The notes beneath the pieces were generated by a model. That model did no database searches and was not told the origin of the DNA. It saw only the letters and a list, made by a program, of their open reading frames with translations. Positions 43,396-51,737 of a DNA stretch of 64,000 nucleotides are shown here, in pieces. Every line of letters begins with the position of its first letter. Within the stretch, counting starts at the first letter, position 1. The DNA is taken from positions 186,001 to 250,000 of the forward strand of contig CP047920.1 of assembly GCA_010202645.1 (NCBI GenBank), read 5' to 3'. The position numbers and the translations under genes are program-made. This DNA is from Candidatus Saccharibacteria bacterium oral taxon 488. Its GTDB lineage: Bacteria; Patescibacteriota; Saccharimonadia; Saccharimonadales; Saccharimonadaceae.

Positions 43396-44025
43396 TTAGC
43401 TAGCAAAATCGCTAATCCGCTTGGCGATAATTGCAGTGGGTTCAAGAATGCGGCATTGCGGAAAAAGGCGTTGTAACCGCCTCTTAATTGCCAGATAATG
43501 CGTGCAGCCTAGAACAATAACATCGCTGCCGTCCGCAACACTGGCCGATACTTCATCAAGTATAATGTCGTCGGCCAAACCTTGATCGATCATCTGCGCC
43601 CACGCACGGGTGTCTGGCGTGTCGATGCGAACGCCAGTAGCATATTCACTGATAAGCGCGCGCAGACGCTGGCTGTGTTTGGTGGCGTTTGTCGCCAGCA
43701 TGGTAATATGATGTGATTTGGTCAAGATGACGGCCGATTTGATCATCGGTTCAAAGCCCATAAAGCATACGTCTGTGTAACGTTGCCGCAGCGAGCTAAT
43801 CGCGTTAGTCGTGGCGGTATTGCATGCTATAACAATAATGTCGCATGATAGTATCGGCTGGATGGCGGCATCGGTTAGCGTGATAATCTCTTCCGGTGAA
43901 CGATTACCGTACGGTGCATGCTCGCGGTCGATCGCCGTGATGTACGAATGCTGCGGCAGTAATTTTTTCAGCCTCTTTGCTACTAATTTGCCGCCAGTTC
44001 CCGTATCAAATATGCCAATCTTCAT
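43396..44025 (-). CDS. murI: Glutamate racemase
   Basis: MurI makes D-glutamate for peptidoglycan. Both catalytic cysteines are present: ACNTATTNA in the first half and [10 protein letters not shown] in the second. The N-terminal motif reads FDTGTGG where most homologues have FDSGxGG. Length 209 is short (usual 250-270), with a trimmed C-terminal region. TATACT lies 6 nt before ATG 44025. It is divergent from prfB, whose -10 box is 11 bases away, so the two promoters are close to back-to-back. Confidence 0.93.
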   Translation of the reverse strand: MKIGIFDTGTGGKLVAKRLKKLLPQHSYITAIDREHAPYGNRSPEEIITLTDAAIQPILSCDIIVIACNTATTNAISSLRQRYTDVCFMGFEPMIKSAVILTKSHHITMLATNATKHSQRLRALISEYATGVRIDTPDTRAWAQMIDQGLADDIILDEVSASVADGSDVIVLGCTHYLAIKRRLQRLFPQCRILEPTAIIAKRISDFAS

Positions 44026-44031
44026 ACAAAA

Positions 44032-44053
44032 AGTATAGCAAAATTGTTACAAT
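44032..44053. promoter_or_regulatory. Divergent -10 boxes of murI and prfB
   Basis: Minus-strand TATACT (44032-44037, gap 6 to murI) and plus-strand TACAAT (44048-44053, gap 7 to prfB). Confidence 0.6.
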
Positions 44054-44060
44054 AGTACCC

Positions 44061-45140
44061 ATGCAGCCACTCAAAAAACGCATCCAAACCCTGCGATCAG
44101 AAGTAGAACAGGCCAAGGCGGTGCTGGATGTTGCGGCGCTGGAGCAAGAGCTGGCGGCGCTGGATGAGCGGCTTAATCAGCCGGAGATTTGGCATAATCC
44201 GGACGAAGCGCAGGCGCTGGCCAAAAAGGCGGCTAGCTTGTGTCAGACAGTTGAGCCGTGGCAGACGCTGGGGGTGCAGTTAGCGGATATCGCTGAGTTG
44301 ATGGAGTTGGGCGACGATGATCTACTGCCGGAGTTTGAGGCGCAGGTGACGGCGCTGGAGCAGGAGTTTACTCAGCGCAAGACTGATCTATTGTTCAACG
44401 GCCCGTACGACAACCGCGAGGCGGTGGTGCGGATTTCGGCTGGCGTGGGCGGGCTGGATGCTCAGGACTTTGCGGCGATGCTGGAGCGGATGTATCTGCG
44501 TTGGGCGGAGAAGTCGGGAATGAAAGCCGACACGCTGGAGCGCTCGACTAATGATGATGCTGGGATAAAGACGGCGGTGTTGGAAATTTCTGGGCCGTTT
44601 GCCTATGGAAAATTGCGCTCAGAAAATGGCGTGCATCGGCTGGTACGCCTCAGTCCGTTTAATGCTGATAATTTGCGCCAGACTAGCTTTGCACTGGTGG
44701 AGGTGCTGCCAAAGATTGATAAGCCGGATGAAATTGCGATTGACCCGAATGATCTGAGGATTGATGTGTATCGCTCGGGCGGCAAGGGTGGTCAGGGCGT
44801 GAACACCACTGACTCAGCGGTACGGGTGACGCACGTGCCGACGGGTATTACCGTGGCGATTCAGAATGAGCGTTCGCAGATCCAGAATAAAGAAACGGCG
44901 CTGAAGATTTTGCGCTCCAAGTTGCTGGCGATGAAGCTGGAGCAACACGCCGAAACCCTGTCTGATCTCAGGGCTGGCGAGTCAGCCAACTGGGGTAGTC
45001 AGATTAGAAACTACGTCCTGCATCCGTATACGCTGGTCAAGGATACTCGCACCAAGCACGAGAACCGCAACGCCCAGGGCGTGCTGGATGGCGATATTGA
45101 TGAGTTTATGATGGCTTATTTGCGTGAGTCGCGCGGCTGA
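44061..45140 (+). CDS. prfB: Peptide chain release factor 2 (RF2)
   Basis: RF2 ends translation at UAA and UGA. The specificity tripeptide S-P-F is at residues 198-200 and the GGQ motif at 243-245 (GGKGGQGVNTTDS). The gene is a single uninterrupted frame of 359 codons, so the +1 programmed frameshift common in prfB is absent. ATG 44061 has TACAAT 7 nt upstream; an open extension to 43977 is rejected since it covers the promoter. Presence of RF2 shows that UGA is read as stop. The 3' end overlaps the convergent membrane protein gene by 25 bases. Confidence 0.96.
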   Translation: MQPLKKRIQTLRSEVEQAKAVLDVAALEQELAALDERLNQPEIWHNPDEAQALAKKAASLCQTVEPWQTLGVQLADIAELMELGDDDLLPEFEAQVTALEQEFTQRKTDLLFNGPYDNREAVVRISAGVGGLDAQDFAAMLERMYLRWAEKSGMKADTLERSTNDDAGIKTAVLEISGPFAYGKLRSENGVHRLVRLSPFNADNLRQTSFALVEVLPKIDKPDEIAIDPNDLRIDVYRSGGKGGQGVNTTDSAVRVTHVPTGITVAIQNERSQIQNKETALKILRSKLLAMKLEQHAETLSDLRAGESANWGSQIRNYVLHPYTLVKDTRTKHENRNAQGVLDGDIDEFMMAYLRESRG

Positions 45141-45946
45141 CGGAAGACAGCAATAGTGATCATCACGGCAAAGGCGATGAGGCTGATGACCATGACGGAC
45201 AGGAAATGCACGCCAAATGGCCAAGCAGTTTGCCTGACGAGAACGTCGATCGGATATTTTCGGTTAGTGTTATCGCCGATGATGTAATAGAGCCAGGCGC
45301 ATGTACCCACCAGAAAGCACACCATGGCGAGGCCGTACCATACTAATGTTGACGTGTGGCGTGCAAGCCATCGATTTTTATCGGTAATTGCCTTGTTCTG
45401 CCAGCGGTTGGTGCCAATAAGCGTATAAAGCGGCAAGGCGAGACAGCCGGTAGCCAGGAGCAGCCCAGTCGCAGTGTACATGATATATACGAAAATACCG
45501 CTGTGTTGTGCTATGTCTTGTAGTAGCGTGACGTGGGGTGTGAGGAATAGGCATATAAGCGTGGCGCCAAGCGACATGACCATAAGTAGCGCCAATAGTC
45601 GCAAGCCAATCTCCAGTATCCTATAGGTGCGCCGTACAGGTTGCGCTGACTCATCAGGTGATTGCCCCACGAGCTGTCGTAGTCCACGTCCGAGGTAATA
45701 TACACCCCAGACAATGCTGATAAATAGGAGTAGACCGCCAGTCAAGAAGAGCGGCCAGCGTAGAGCATTGGCAGTTTCTCGAGGAGCCGCGCAGCATGAC
45801 CAGGTGTCTTGCGGTCGCGCCGCATCAAACGTATCCGGTAGGAATGGTACGCTGAGATTACTGATAATCATTAACCCGACTCCAATGATACTGAGGGCGA
45901 TAAACATGATACTGAGACGATTGAGCAATGTGGCTGAAGTTTTCAT
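45116..45946 (-). CDS. Polytopic membrane protein of unknown function
   Basis: The 276-residue product has about six hydrophobic segments (near 10-32, 62-85, 110-135, 148-175, 190-220 and 248-270). The first extracytoplasmic loop contains a Cys pair (SWSCCAAP-like region near 50). No transport or enzyme motif is recognised. TACACT lies 6 nt upstream of the ATG. It converges on prfB with a 25-base overlap and diverges from ftsE. It resembles DUF-type small integral membrane proteins of Gram-positive bacteria, but I cannot name the family. Confidence 0.65.
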   Translation of the reverse strand: MKTSATLLNRLSIMFIALSIIGVGLMIISNLSVPFLPDTFDAARPQDTWSCCAAPRETANALRWPLFLTGGLLLFISIVWGVYYLGRGLRQLVGQSPDESAQPVRRTYRILEIGLRLLALLMVMSLGATLICLFLTPHVTLLQDIAQHSGIFVYIMYTATGLLLATGCLALPLYTLIGTNRWQNKAITDKNRWLARHTSTLVWYGLAMVCFLVGTCAWLYYIIGDNTNRKYPIDVLVRQTAWPFGVHFLSVMVISLIAFAVMITIAVFRQPRDSRK

Positions 45947-45952
45947 ATGTCT

Positions 45953-45958
45953 AGTGTA
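45953..45958 (-). promoter_or_regulatory. -10 box TACACT of the 45116 gene
   Basis: Minus strand, 6-nt gap to ATG 45946. Confidence 0.5.
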
Positions 45959-46001
45959 GCATGGTTTGCTGCGCCTATTCGCACCATCCCAAAAAATCTG
46001 C

Positions 46002-46007
46002 TATACT
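46002..46007 (+). promoter_or_regulatory. -10 box TATACT of ftsEX
   Basis: TATACT with a 7-nt gap to ATG 46015. An ATG at 46009 is too close to the box. Confidence 0.6.
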
Positions 46008-46014
46008 AATGGCA

Positions 46015-46698
46015 ATGATTTTGTTAGATAGGGTTACCAAGACATATGGCAAGGACAACAAGCCGGCCTTGAACCGGGTGAGTGTTCATGTCAAACCGGG
46101 CGAGTTTGTGATTTTGGTTGGGACATCAGGCGCGGGGAAGTCGACGCTGCTCAAGCTGCTGACCCGCGAGGAAAAGCCGACTGGTGGCAAGATTGTCGTC
46201 GGCGGGATTGATTATGATACGCTCAAAGACAAGCATATCCCGCTGCTGCGGCGCAAGATTGGCGTGGTGTTTCAGGATTTCAAGCTGCTGCCGAATCGGA
46301 CGGTATTTGAAAATGTGGCTTTTGCGCTGGAGATTGCTGGGATGACCAACCGCGAGATTAAGTCAACGGTGCCAAAAGTCATTGAACTGGTCGGACTCAA
46401 AGGCAAGGAAAAGAATTTCCCGAACCAGCTGTCTGGCGGTGAGCGCCAGCGGGTGGCAATTGCCCGGGCGGTGGTACGCCAGCCAAAGATTTTGATCGCT
46501 GACGAGCCGACCGGTAACCTCGACCCCAAGCACAGCTGGGATATTGTGCGCTTGCTGGAAAAAATTAACAAATACGGCACCACGGTGCTGCTGACGACGC
46601 ACAATGTCGATATTGTGAACAAGCTCAAGCGCCGGGTGATCACCATCGATCACGGTAAAATTACCTCTGATCAAGCCAAGGGGAGTTACAAACAATGA
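46015..46698 (+). CDS. ftsE: Cell division ATP-binding protein FtsE
   Basis: The 227-residue ATPase has Walker A GTSGAGKST, the Q-loop VFQDFKLLPNRTV, signature LSGGERQRVAIARAV and Walker [13 protein letters not shown]. These and the adjacent ftsX identify FtsE, which with FtsX activates peptidoglycan hydrolases at the septum or cell wall. ATG 46015 is chosen over 46009 on spacing to the -10 box. It overlaps ftsX by 4 bases (ATGA). The likely effector, a coiled-coil CHAP hydrolase, is the next gene after ftsX. Confidence 0.95.
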   Translation: MILLDRVTKTYGKDNKPALNRVSVHVKPGEFVILVGTSGAGKSTLLKLLTREEKPTGGKIVVGGIDYDTLKDKHIPLLRRKIGVVFQDFKLLPNRTVFENVAFALEIAGMTNREIKSTVPKVIELVGLKGKEKNFPNQLSGGERQRVAIARAVVRQPKILIADEPTGNLDPKHSWDIVRLLEKINKYGTTVLLTTHNVDIVNKLKRRVITIDHGKITSDQAKGSYKQ

Positions 46699-47696
46699 CC
46701 GATATTTCACGTAAAGCCGCCGCCAAGGCGCGCGTCGATCCCAAAGTCCTTAAGCGCACGCGGCAGCGTCGCCGTCGGGTGCTGACGTTCTGGCGAATGT
46801 GCCGGTATGGCATCAATAATTTTAGCCGTAACACCTGGCTGACGATTGCGGCGACTGCGGTGATGGCGGTGACGCTGCTCATTATTGCCATTACTATGGC
46901 TGCTCGCCAGGTGCTGGTTGACTCGGTCGATACGATTTCGCGCAGGGCCGATATGTCGATCTTCCTCAAAGGCTCAACCGAGCAAAAGGTGATCGACGAG
47001 CTGACATCGCGCCTGAGCAAGCTGCACAATGTCGAAAAGGTGACGTATATCTCGGCAGAGCAGGCGCGTCAGGAGCAAATCGAGAAGTATAAGAATGATC
47101 CAGCGACTCTCGAGGCGATCAAGGAATCAAGTAACGAAATGCCAGCGTCGCTGCGGGCCTCGCTCAGGGATTTGAATGATCAGCGAGCGCTGGTTGAGTT
47201 TACGAAGAATGACGAACTGTATAAAAAGCATAAAGACCCGACCAAAGAGCCGTCGTTCATCGGCGATCGACGTGAGGCGATCAACGCCATCGGTGACTGG
47301 GTGCGGTTTGCCAGTATTGCCGGCTCGATCGCTACGGTGGTGTTTGTGGTTATTTCGTCGCTGGTGGTGTTTAACACTATCAGGATGGCAATTTTTAACC
47401 GTAAAGACGAGATCCAGATGATGAAACTGATCGGCGCTGATCGCGGGTTTATTCGCGGGCCATTTATCGTCGAGGCAGTTATGTATGGATTTATCGCGGC
47501 GCTGGTGGCCTCAGGAGTCGGCTATTTGTTGTTGTTCTCGGCGCATGACAAGCTGGCGGTGCGGCTGCCGATGGATAATTTGATGAATATTAGTACCACG
47601 TATGCTGGACTGGTGGTGCTGGTGATGATTATGATCGGTGCGGTGATTGGCATTATCTCGTCATTGATCGCGACGCGCAAATACTTAAAATTATAA
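46695..47696 (+). CDS. ftsX: Cell division protein FtsX
   Basis: The 333-residue permease-like subunit has a basic cytoplasmic N-terminus (1-45) and a first transmembrane helix (about 50-75). An extracytoplasmic domain (about 80-200) follows that would contact the hydrolase, then three more helices. The conserved FtsX pattern (FNTIRMAIFNRKDEIQMMKLIGA) is present. It overlaps ftsE. FtsX transmits ATP hydrolysis to an extracytoplasmic peptidoglycan hydrolase partner; the CHAP protein 82 bases downstream is the natural candidate. Confidence 0.95.
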   Translation: MTDISRKAAAKARVDPKVLKRTRQRRRRVLTFWRMCRYGINNFSRNTWLTIAATAVMAVTLLIIAITMAARQVLVDSVDTISRRADMSIFLKGSTEQKVIDELTSRLSKLHNVEKVTYISAEQARQEQIEKYKNDPATLEAIKESSNEMPASLRASLRDLNDQRALVEFTKNDELYKKHKDPTKEPSFIGDRREAINAIGDWVRFASIAGSIATVVFVVISSLVVFNTIRMAIFNRKDEIQMMKLIGADRGFIRGPFIVEAVMYGFIAALVASGVGYLLLFSAHDKLAVRLPMDNLMNISTTYAGLVVLVMIMIGAVIGIISSLIATRKYLKL

Positions 47697-47764
47697 GTTA
47701 TTTTGTCGCTGACCCCTGAATATTTACTGAGCCAAGGCGCTTGACGTCCATATGTCGCTTGTGC

Positions 47765-47770
47765 TAAAAT
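47765..47770 (+). promoter_or_regulatory. -10 box TAAAAT of the CHAP hydrolase gene
   Basis: TAAAAT with an 8-nt gap to ATG 47779. Confidence 0.5.
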
Positions 47771-47778
47771 AAAAAGCA

Positions 47779-48912
47779 ATGAAGATACGGTCCACCACAC
47801 CAGTTTCGACATCACGAGCCACACGGGCAGCTCTCGTGGCGGTTAGTGCTGTTGTTTTGGGCGCTGGCGTGTTCCAGCTCGGCCCACACGTATTCGCGCG
47901 TGACTATGAAGCGGAAATTAACGCTCTCAACCAACAGGCGCAACAGGCGCAGAACGAGGCCAATCGTCTCGGGACGATGGCGGCGACGTTGGAGGAGGAG
48001 CTGGGGCGCATTAATGCGCAGATTGATTCGATTCGGGCGGAAATTGCCAAGAGTCAGCAAAAGCACGACGCATTGGTTGCGGAAATTGCTAAGAATAAGC
48101 TAGCGATTGAAAAAAACCGTAAGGTCATGGGTAAAATCTTGTCGGATATTTACCTTGATGATCAGATTTCACCGCTCGAGATGCTGGCGAGCTCCAAATC
48201 AATCGGCGATTATGTCGATAAGCAGGAGCAACGTAGTAGTTTGCGATCGTCGCTGAATGATAAGATCAAGGAAATTAAGGCGCTGCAGGCTAAACTGGAA
48301 GAGAATAAAAAGTCAGTTGAGAATGTGCTCAAAGACCAGAAAGCTCAGCAGACACAACTGGCGTCCAAGCAGGCGGAGCAGGCCAAGCTGGTTAATGACA
48401 CCAAGAATGACCAGAATGCCTACGCGGCCCTGGCGACGCAGCGGAATAACCAAGCAGCGAAACTGCGCGAAGAGCAGGCGGCGGCTAACCGGCGAGCACT
48501 TGGCGGGGTATCAATTCCGGGTGGTATCCCGGGCGGTGGCGGCTATCCAGGCGTCTGGGCGAATGCACCACTGGATGCTTACGTCGATCCATGGGGCCTA
48601 TATACGCGCGAATGCGTGAGCTATGTGGCCTGGAAGATCCACAGTACCGGTCGGTTTGTGCCACACTTTGGTGGGGCTGGTAACGCTAATCAGTGGCCAT
48701 CAACAGCGGCGCGATACGGCATCCAGAGCGGTTCGACACCAAAGGCTGGCGCAGCAGCGGTTATGAATGTTGGCTATTATGGCCACGTGATGTATGTTGA
48801 GTCGGTCAATGGTGACGGTACAATCACGGTCAGTGACTATAACTTGGCGTGGGACGGTCTGTACCGAAAGTATACGCGTTTAGCCTCGGGCTTAACCTAC
48901 GTGTATTTTTAA
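47779..48912 (+). CDS. PcsB-like peptidoglycan hydrolase: coiled coil plus CHAP domain
   Basis: The 377-residue protein has a signal peptide/anchor (about 15-41, ending FARDYE). A long coiled coil (about 43-235) contains the hinge DIYLDDQISPLEMLASS, as in PcsB. A Gly/Pro linker (about 243-258) leads to a CHAP amidase/endopeptidase domain with Cys279 (RECVSYVAW) and His336 (YYGHVMYVE). PcsB is held inactive by its coiled coil and switched on by FtsEX, encoded directly upstream. The gene has its own -10 box and ends at a strong terminator. Cleaving its own or host peptidoglycan are both possible. Confidence 0.92.
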   Translation: MKIRSTTPVSTSRATRAALVAVSAVVLGAGVFQLGPHVFARDYEAEINALNQQAQQAQNEANRLGTMAATLEEELGRINAQIDSIRAEIAKSQQKHDALVAEIAKNKLAIEKNRKVMGKILSDIYLDDQISPLEMLASSKSIGDYVDKQEQRSSLRSSLNDKIKEIKALQAKLEENKKSVENVLKDQKAQQTQLASKQAEQAKLVNDTKNDQNAYAALATQRNNQAAKLREEQAAANRRALGGVSIPGGIPGGGGYPGVWANAPLDAYVDPWGLYTRECVSYVAWKIHSTGRFVPHFGGAGNANQWPSTAARYGIQSGSTPKAGAAAVMNVGYYGHVMYVESVNGDGTITVSDYNLAWDGLYRKYTRLASGLTYVYF

Positions 48913-48933
48913 TAGTACGATGAGCCAATAAAG

Positions 48934-48956
48934 CCCTCGCATCAGCGGGGGTTTTT
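48934..48956 (+). terminator. Rho-independent terminator of the CHAP gene
   Basis: CCCTCGC (48934-48940) pairs with GCGGGGG (48945-48951), loop ATCA, followed by five T. The next gene's -10 box begins 4 bases later. Confidence 0.85.
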
Positions 48957-48959
48957 GTG

Positions 48960-48965
48960 TACAAT
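48960..48965 (+). promoter_or_regulatory. -10 box TACAAT of the S41 protease gene
   Basis: TACAAT with a 6-nt gap to ATG 48972, directly behind the terminator of the upstream gene. Confidence 0.6.
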
Positions 48966-48971
48966 AGATAT

Positions 48972-50150
48972 ATGACAGAGCAACGGAGGGTAGGAACGCG
49001 GGCTCGCTTGTTTTTGGGCGGGCTGCTGATCGCGATTGTGAGTTTTGTGGCCGGAACGCGGTCGGATTTGATCATGGCGCAGGTCGGGTCACTGTTTGGA
49101 CTCAGGACAGCGACGGGGTCGCTGGATGTATCAACAGTGCAGCGCGTGTACCGTGAGTTAAAGGCTCATTATGACGGTACGTTGGATGAGCAAGCACTTA
49201 CGCGTGGGGCGGCGCGCGGTATGGTGGCGGCGACGGGCGATCCGCACACGGCGTATATGGATCCGGATGAAGCCAAGGAGTTTGAGAAGAGCTTGTCGGG
49301 CAATATTGGTGGCGGTATCGGGGCGGAAATTGCCAAGCGGCATAACGTGCCGACGATCATCCGGCCGCTAAAGAATAGCCCAGCCGAAAAGGCGGGCGTC
49401 AAAGCTGGTGATGCCATCGTCAAGGTCAATGACACGGTGGTGACTAATATGCCGGTTGATCAAGTGGTGCAGCGTATTCGTGGCGACGTTGGCACGACGG
49501 TCAAGTTGGTGCTGTCGCGTGGTGGCGAACGTAAAGACGTGACAGTGACGCGCGAGAAAGTCGTCGCGCCGGCTGCCGAGTGGAAGATTGATGGTGAGAT
49601 CGGTATTTTGACAGTCAGTCGCTTTAATGATGACACCGGCAAGCAAGCGCGCCAAGCCGCCGAGGAGTTTCGCTCGGCAGGTGTCAAGAAAGTTATCCTC
49701 GACCTCAGGGGAAATCCTGGTGGTACGGTGGCGGCCGCACAGGCGCTAGCAGGGCTGTGGCTTGATCATCAGGTGGTGATGACGCAGCGGCGCGGCGAGC
49801 AGGTTGTCTCGACGGAGAAATCGACTGGCCAGCCGCTTCTCGGTGATATCAAGACGGTTGTGTTGATTAACGGTGGTAGTGCCAGCGCCAGCGAGATCGT
49901 GGCGGGGGCGCTCAAGGATTACGGCAAGGCGACGCTGGTTGGTGAAAAAACCTATGGTAAGGGCAGTGTGCAGCGGCCGATTGATCTGGCGGACGGCTCG
50001 GTTCTAAAAGTGACCGAGGCGCGCTGGTATACGCCGCATGGCAAGAATATTGATAAGTCGGGTATCGAGCCGGATGTCAAGGTCGAGATGACGACTGGGG
50101 CGGCGGATAATGGGCGTGACCCACAGTTAGAGAAAGCAAAGAGTGTCTAG
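48972..50150 (+). CDS. C-terminal processing protease (S41, CtpA type)
   Basis: The 392-residue protein has an N-terminal transmembrane anchor (about 11-35). A PDZ domain follows (about 95-180, with GGGIGAEIAKR and PAEKAGVKAGDAIVKVN). The protease core has LDLRGNPGG, GGSASASEIVAGAL with the serine nucleophile region and EKTYGKGSVQ with the general-base lysine. In other bacteria Ctp proteases degrade or trim cell-wall hydrolases, and this one sits directly after the PcsB-like hydrolase, which makes that hydrolase a plausible substrate. A receiver-domain gene follows after 23 bases. Confidence 0.93.
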   Translation: MTEQRRVGTRARLFLGGLLIAIVSFVAGTRSDLIMAQVGSLFGLRTATGSLDVSTVQRVYRELKAHYDGTLDEQALTRGAARGMVAATGDPHTAYMDPDEAKEFEKSLSGNIGGGIGAEIAKRHNVPTIIRPLKNSPAEKAGVKAGDAIVKVNDTVVTNMPVDQVVQRIRGDVGTTVKLVLSRGGERKDVTVTREKVVAPAAEWKIDGEIGILTVSRFNDDTGKQARQAAEEFRSAGVKKVILDLRGNPGGTVAAAQALAGLWLDHQVVMTQRRGEQVVSTEKSTGQPLLGDIKTVVLINGGSASASEIVAGALKDYGKATLVGEKTYGKGSVQRPIDLADGSVLKVTEARWYTPHGKNIDKSGIEPDVKVEMTTGAADNGRDPQLEKAKSV

Positions 50151-50173
50151 CTTAAAAAGGGAGGGTAAGGGAC

Positions 50174-50554
50174 ATGCAACACAGAAAAAAAATACTATTA
50201 GTTGAAGACGATACGGCACTGGCGGCAGTCTATCGGTCGCGGCTGGAGCTGGAGGGCTTTGAGATTCGTGAGGTGCATAATGGCGAGGACGCACTGTCGG
50301 CAACGGTGGCGTTTCGGCCGGACTTGATCGTACTGGATGCCATGATGCCGAAAATTAGCGGCTTTGACGTGCTCGATATCCTGCGCAATACGCCAGAAAC
50401 GACCAACGTGCGGGTGATTATGCTGACGGCGCTCAGCCAGCAGAAAGACCGAGAGCGGGCAGAGGCGCTGGGCGTGGATGAATATCTCGTTAAGTCACAG
50501 GTGGTGATCGGCGACGTGGTAGCGCGAGTAAAGCATCATTTGGGCGTGTCGTAG
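50174..50554 (+). CDS. Receiver-only response regulator
   Basis: A 126-residue CheY-like protein with all phosphorylation residues: D12/D13, phospho-acceptor Asp55 (VLDAMMPK), Thr85 and Lys107. There is no output domain, so it must act by protein contact. AGGGAGG precedes ATG 50174. It follows the CtpA-type gene and is probably co-transcribed. No kinase is adjacent; the soluble kinase at 56742 has its own receiver partner. It could phosphorelay or control the wall-hydrolase cluster, which is inference. A weak hairpin (50572-50576 with 50593-50597) lies in the 116-base gap that follows. Confidence 0.9.
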   Translation: MQHRKKILLVEDDTALAAVYRSRLELEGFEIREVHNGEDALSATVAFRPDLIVLDAMMPKISGFDVLDILRNTPETTNVRVIMLTALSQQKDRERAEALGVDEYLVKSQVVIGDVVARVKHHLGVS

Positions 50555-50670
50555 CTGCCTGGAGGAACTAGCCGCTCAAATACTACTAGCGTAGCGGAAT
50601 AGACAGCTAAATAGATGGGTGTAATCTTGATGCCGGGATGGCGGCGTCATAGAATAGAGAATAGTGCTGA

Positions 50671-50943
50671 CTAGCCGACGCAAACCTGAGTTCGTCGCTC
50701 GGTTTTGCCGGTGAACTTGGTTTTCTTGACTCGTTTGAAGGTGACGACACCGGACTGAGCAGCGTGGATGGTGTAGTTGCGGCTCATGTATGCGCCTTCA
50801 CCAGCGACTTTCGTAGCGCCTGTTTGGCGGACGAGTACCTCGCCGGCGTTAACTTTTTGGCCGCCGAAACGCTTGACGCCGAGGCGTTGGCCAGGGTTGT
50901 TGTGGATGTTCTTACTTGAGCCACCAGCTTTGACTTTTGACAT
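50671..50943 (-). CDS. rpmA: 50S ribosomal protein L27
   Basis: L27 sits near the peptidyl transferase centre. The 90-residue product has the core GQRLGVKRFGGQKVNAGEVLVRQ and the C-terminal FKRVKKTKF. The N-terminus reads MSKVKAGGSSKN, with the KAGGS motif close to the start, so no Firmicutes-type cleaved leader is present. The usual partner L21 (rplU) is not adjacent. It has a full promoter and an AAGGAG site before ATG 50943. Confidence 0.96.
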   Translation of the reverse strand: MSKVKAGGSSKNIHNNPGQRLGVKRFGGQKVNAGEVLVRQTGATKVAGEGAYMSRNYTIHAAQSGVVTFKRVKKTKFTGKTERRTQVCVG

Positions 50944-50979
50944 TGAAACTCCTTAAATTTTCTAAACCTAATCCGTACC

Positions 50980-51008
50980 AGTATAAGTGACGGCTGATAA
51001 AAAGTCAA
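50980..51008 (-). promoter_or_regulatory. rpmA promoter
   Basis: Minus strand: TTGACT (51003-51008), 17-bp spacer, TATACT (50980-50985), then a leader of about 35 nt containing the AAGGAG site. Confidence 0.7.
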
Positions 51009-51013
51009 GGGGC

Positions 51014-51042
51014 TTTACTTGATTAGCCAAGTGTTATATAAC
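51014..51042 (+). promoter_or_regulatory. Promoter of the 51051 gene
   Basis: TTTACT (51014-51019), 17-bp spacer, TATAAC (51037-51042), then an 8-nt gap to ATG 51051. Confidence 0.5.
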
Positions 51043-51050
51043 TAGGGGCT

Positions 51051-51737
51051 ATGAGCGAGCAGAATATGACGACAATGGAAGCTATTTTCAACAGACAAGT
51101 GGATAGAAGAACGGCACTACTGGGTGTCTTGTTGGGTACTGTTGGCGCAGTGGCATTCGGTGGTGCTGTGTACGAATCTCAAGAGAAGCCTCGTGACGGA
51201 GAGGCACTCCAAGCATTGCACGCGGTACAGACGGCGGCGGCAGAGGTTGCTGAGCGCGGTGTCAATGGCCAGACAACCTCAGAAGAGACGATCGCAGCGA
51301 TGATGCAGCGTGAGAGTGGTGCAATGGTAAAGATTGAGGTGGCGCTTTCCGAGCCGCTGGCGCACTATGCTGCGGGCGAGGGGCTGTATGCGTCAATTGG
51401 GGCAAATATGGTGGACGGACTATTGAGCCAGATCGGGCGGGAGGTGTTTGCCGATACCGATCAACAGATGACGATGGAAATGACCGAGCGGGCGCGGCCG
51501 GCATTGGCATTTTTACTTGTGGCGTTGAATCAGCGGCGGATCGGTCTGGGCGCTAGGGATTTACTAGCAATGTGTCAGCAGTATCATCCGGAGGCGATCG
51601 CTCCTTCTGCGGCCAAGCAAGCAGCAGAGGCGCGTCAAGCGCAGCTTGATCTTTTGGAAAAGGAATTGGTGGGTCGCTTGGGGCAGCTCGCAGACTATGA
51701 TCCGGCGCTACAACTCAATCGTCCGGTGCTTAGGTAG
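51051..51737 (+). CDS. Membrane-anchored protein of unknown function
   Basis: The 228-residue product has one hydrophobic segment near residues 22-43 after an Arg-rich stretch (VDRRTALLG). An Ala/Glu-rich, helical extracytoplasmic region follows. The Arg pair before the hydrophobic core looks loosely like a Tat signal, but it lacks the full motif. No domain is recognised. The start is leaderless by spacing. It overlaps the convergent methyltransferase gene by 8 bases. Confidence 0.65.
   Translation: MSEQNMTTMEAIFNRQVDRRTALLGVLLGTVGAVAFGGAVYESQEKPRDGEALQALHAVQTAAAEVAERGVNGQTTSEETIAAMMQRESGAMVKIEVALSEPLAHYAAGEGLYASIGANMVDGLLSQIGREVFADTDQQMTMEMTERARPALAFLLVALNQRRIGLGARDLLAMCQQYHPEAIAPSAAKQAAEARQAQLDLLEKELVGRLGQLADYDPALQLNRPVLR

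Noticed and set aside
51051..51140. Tat signal peptide in the 51051 protein
   Set aside because: Only an Arg-Arg pair before a hydrophobic segment, without the full S/T-R-R-x-F-L-K motif. Treated as a simple membrane anchor.
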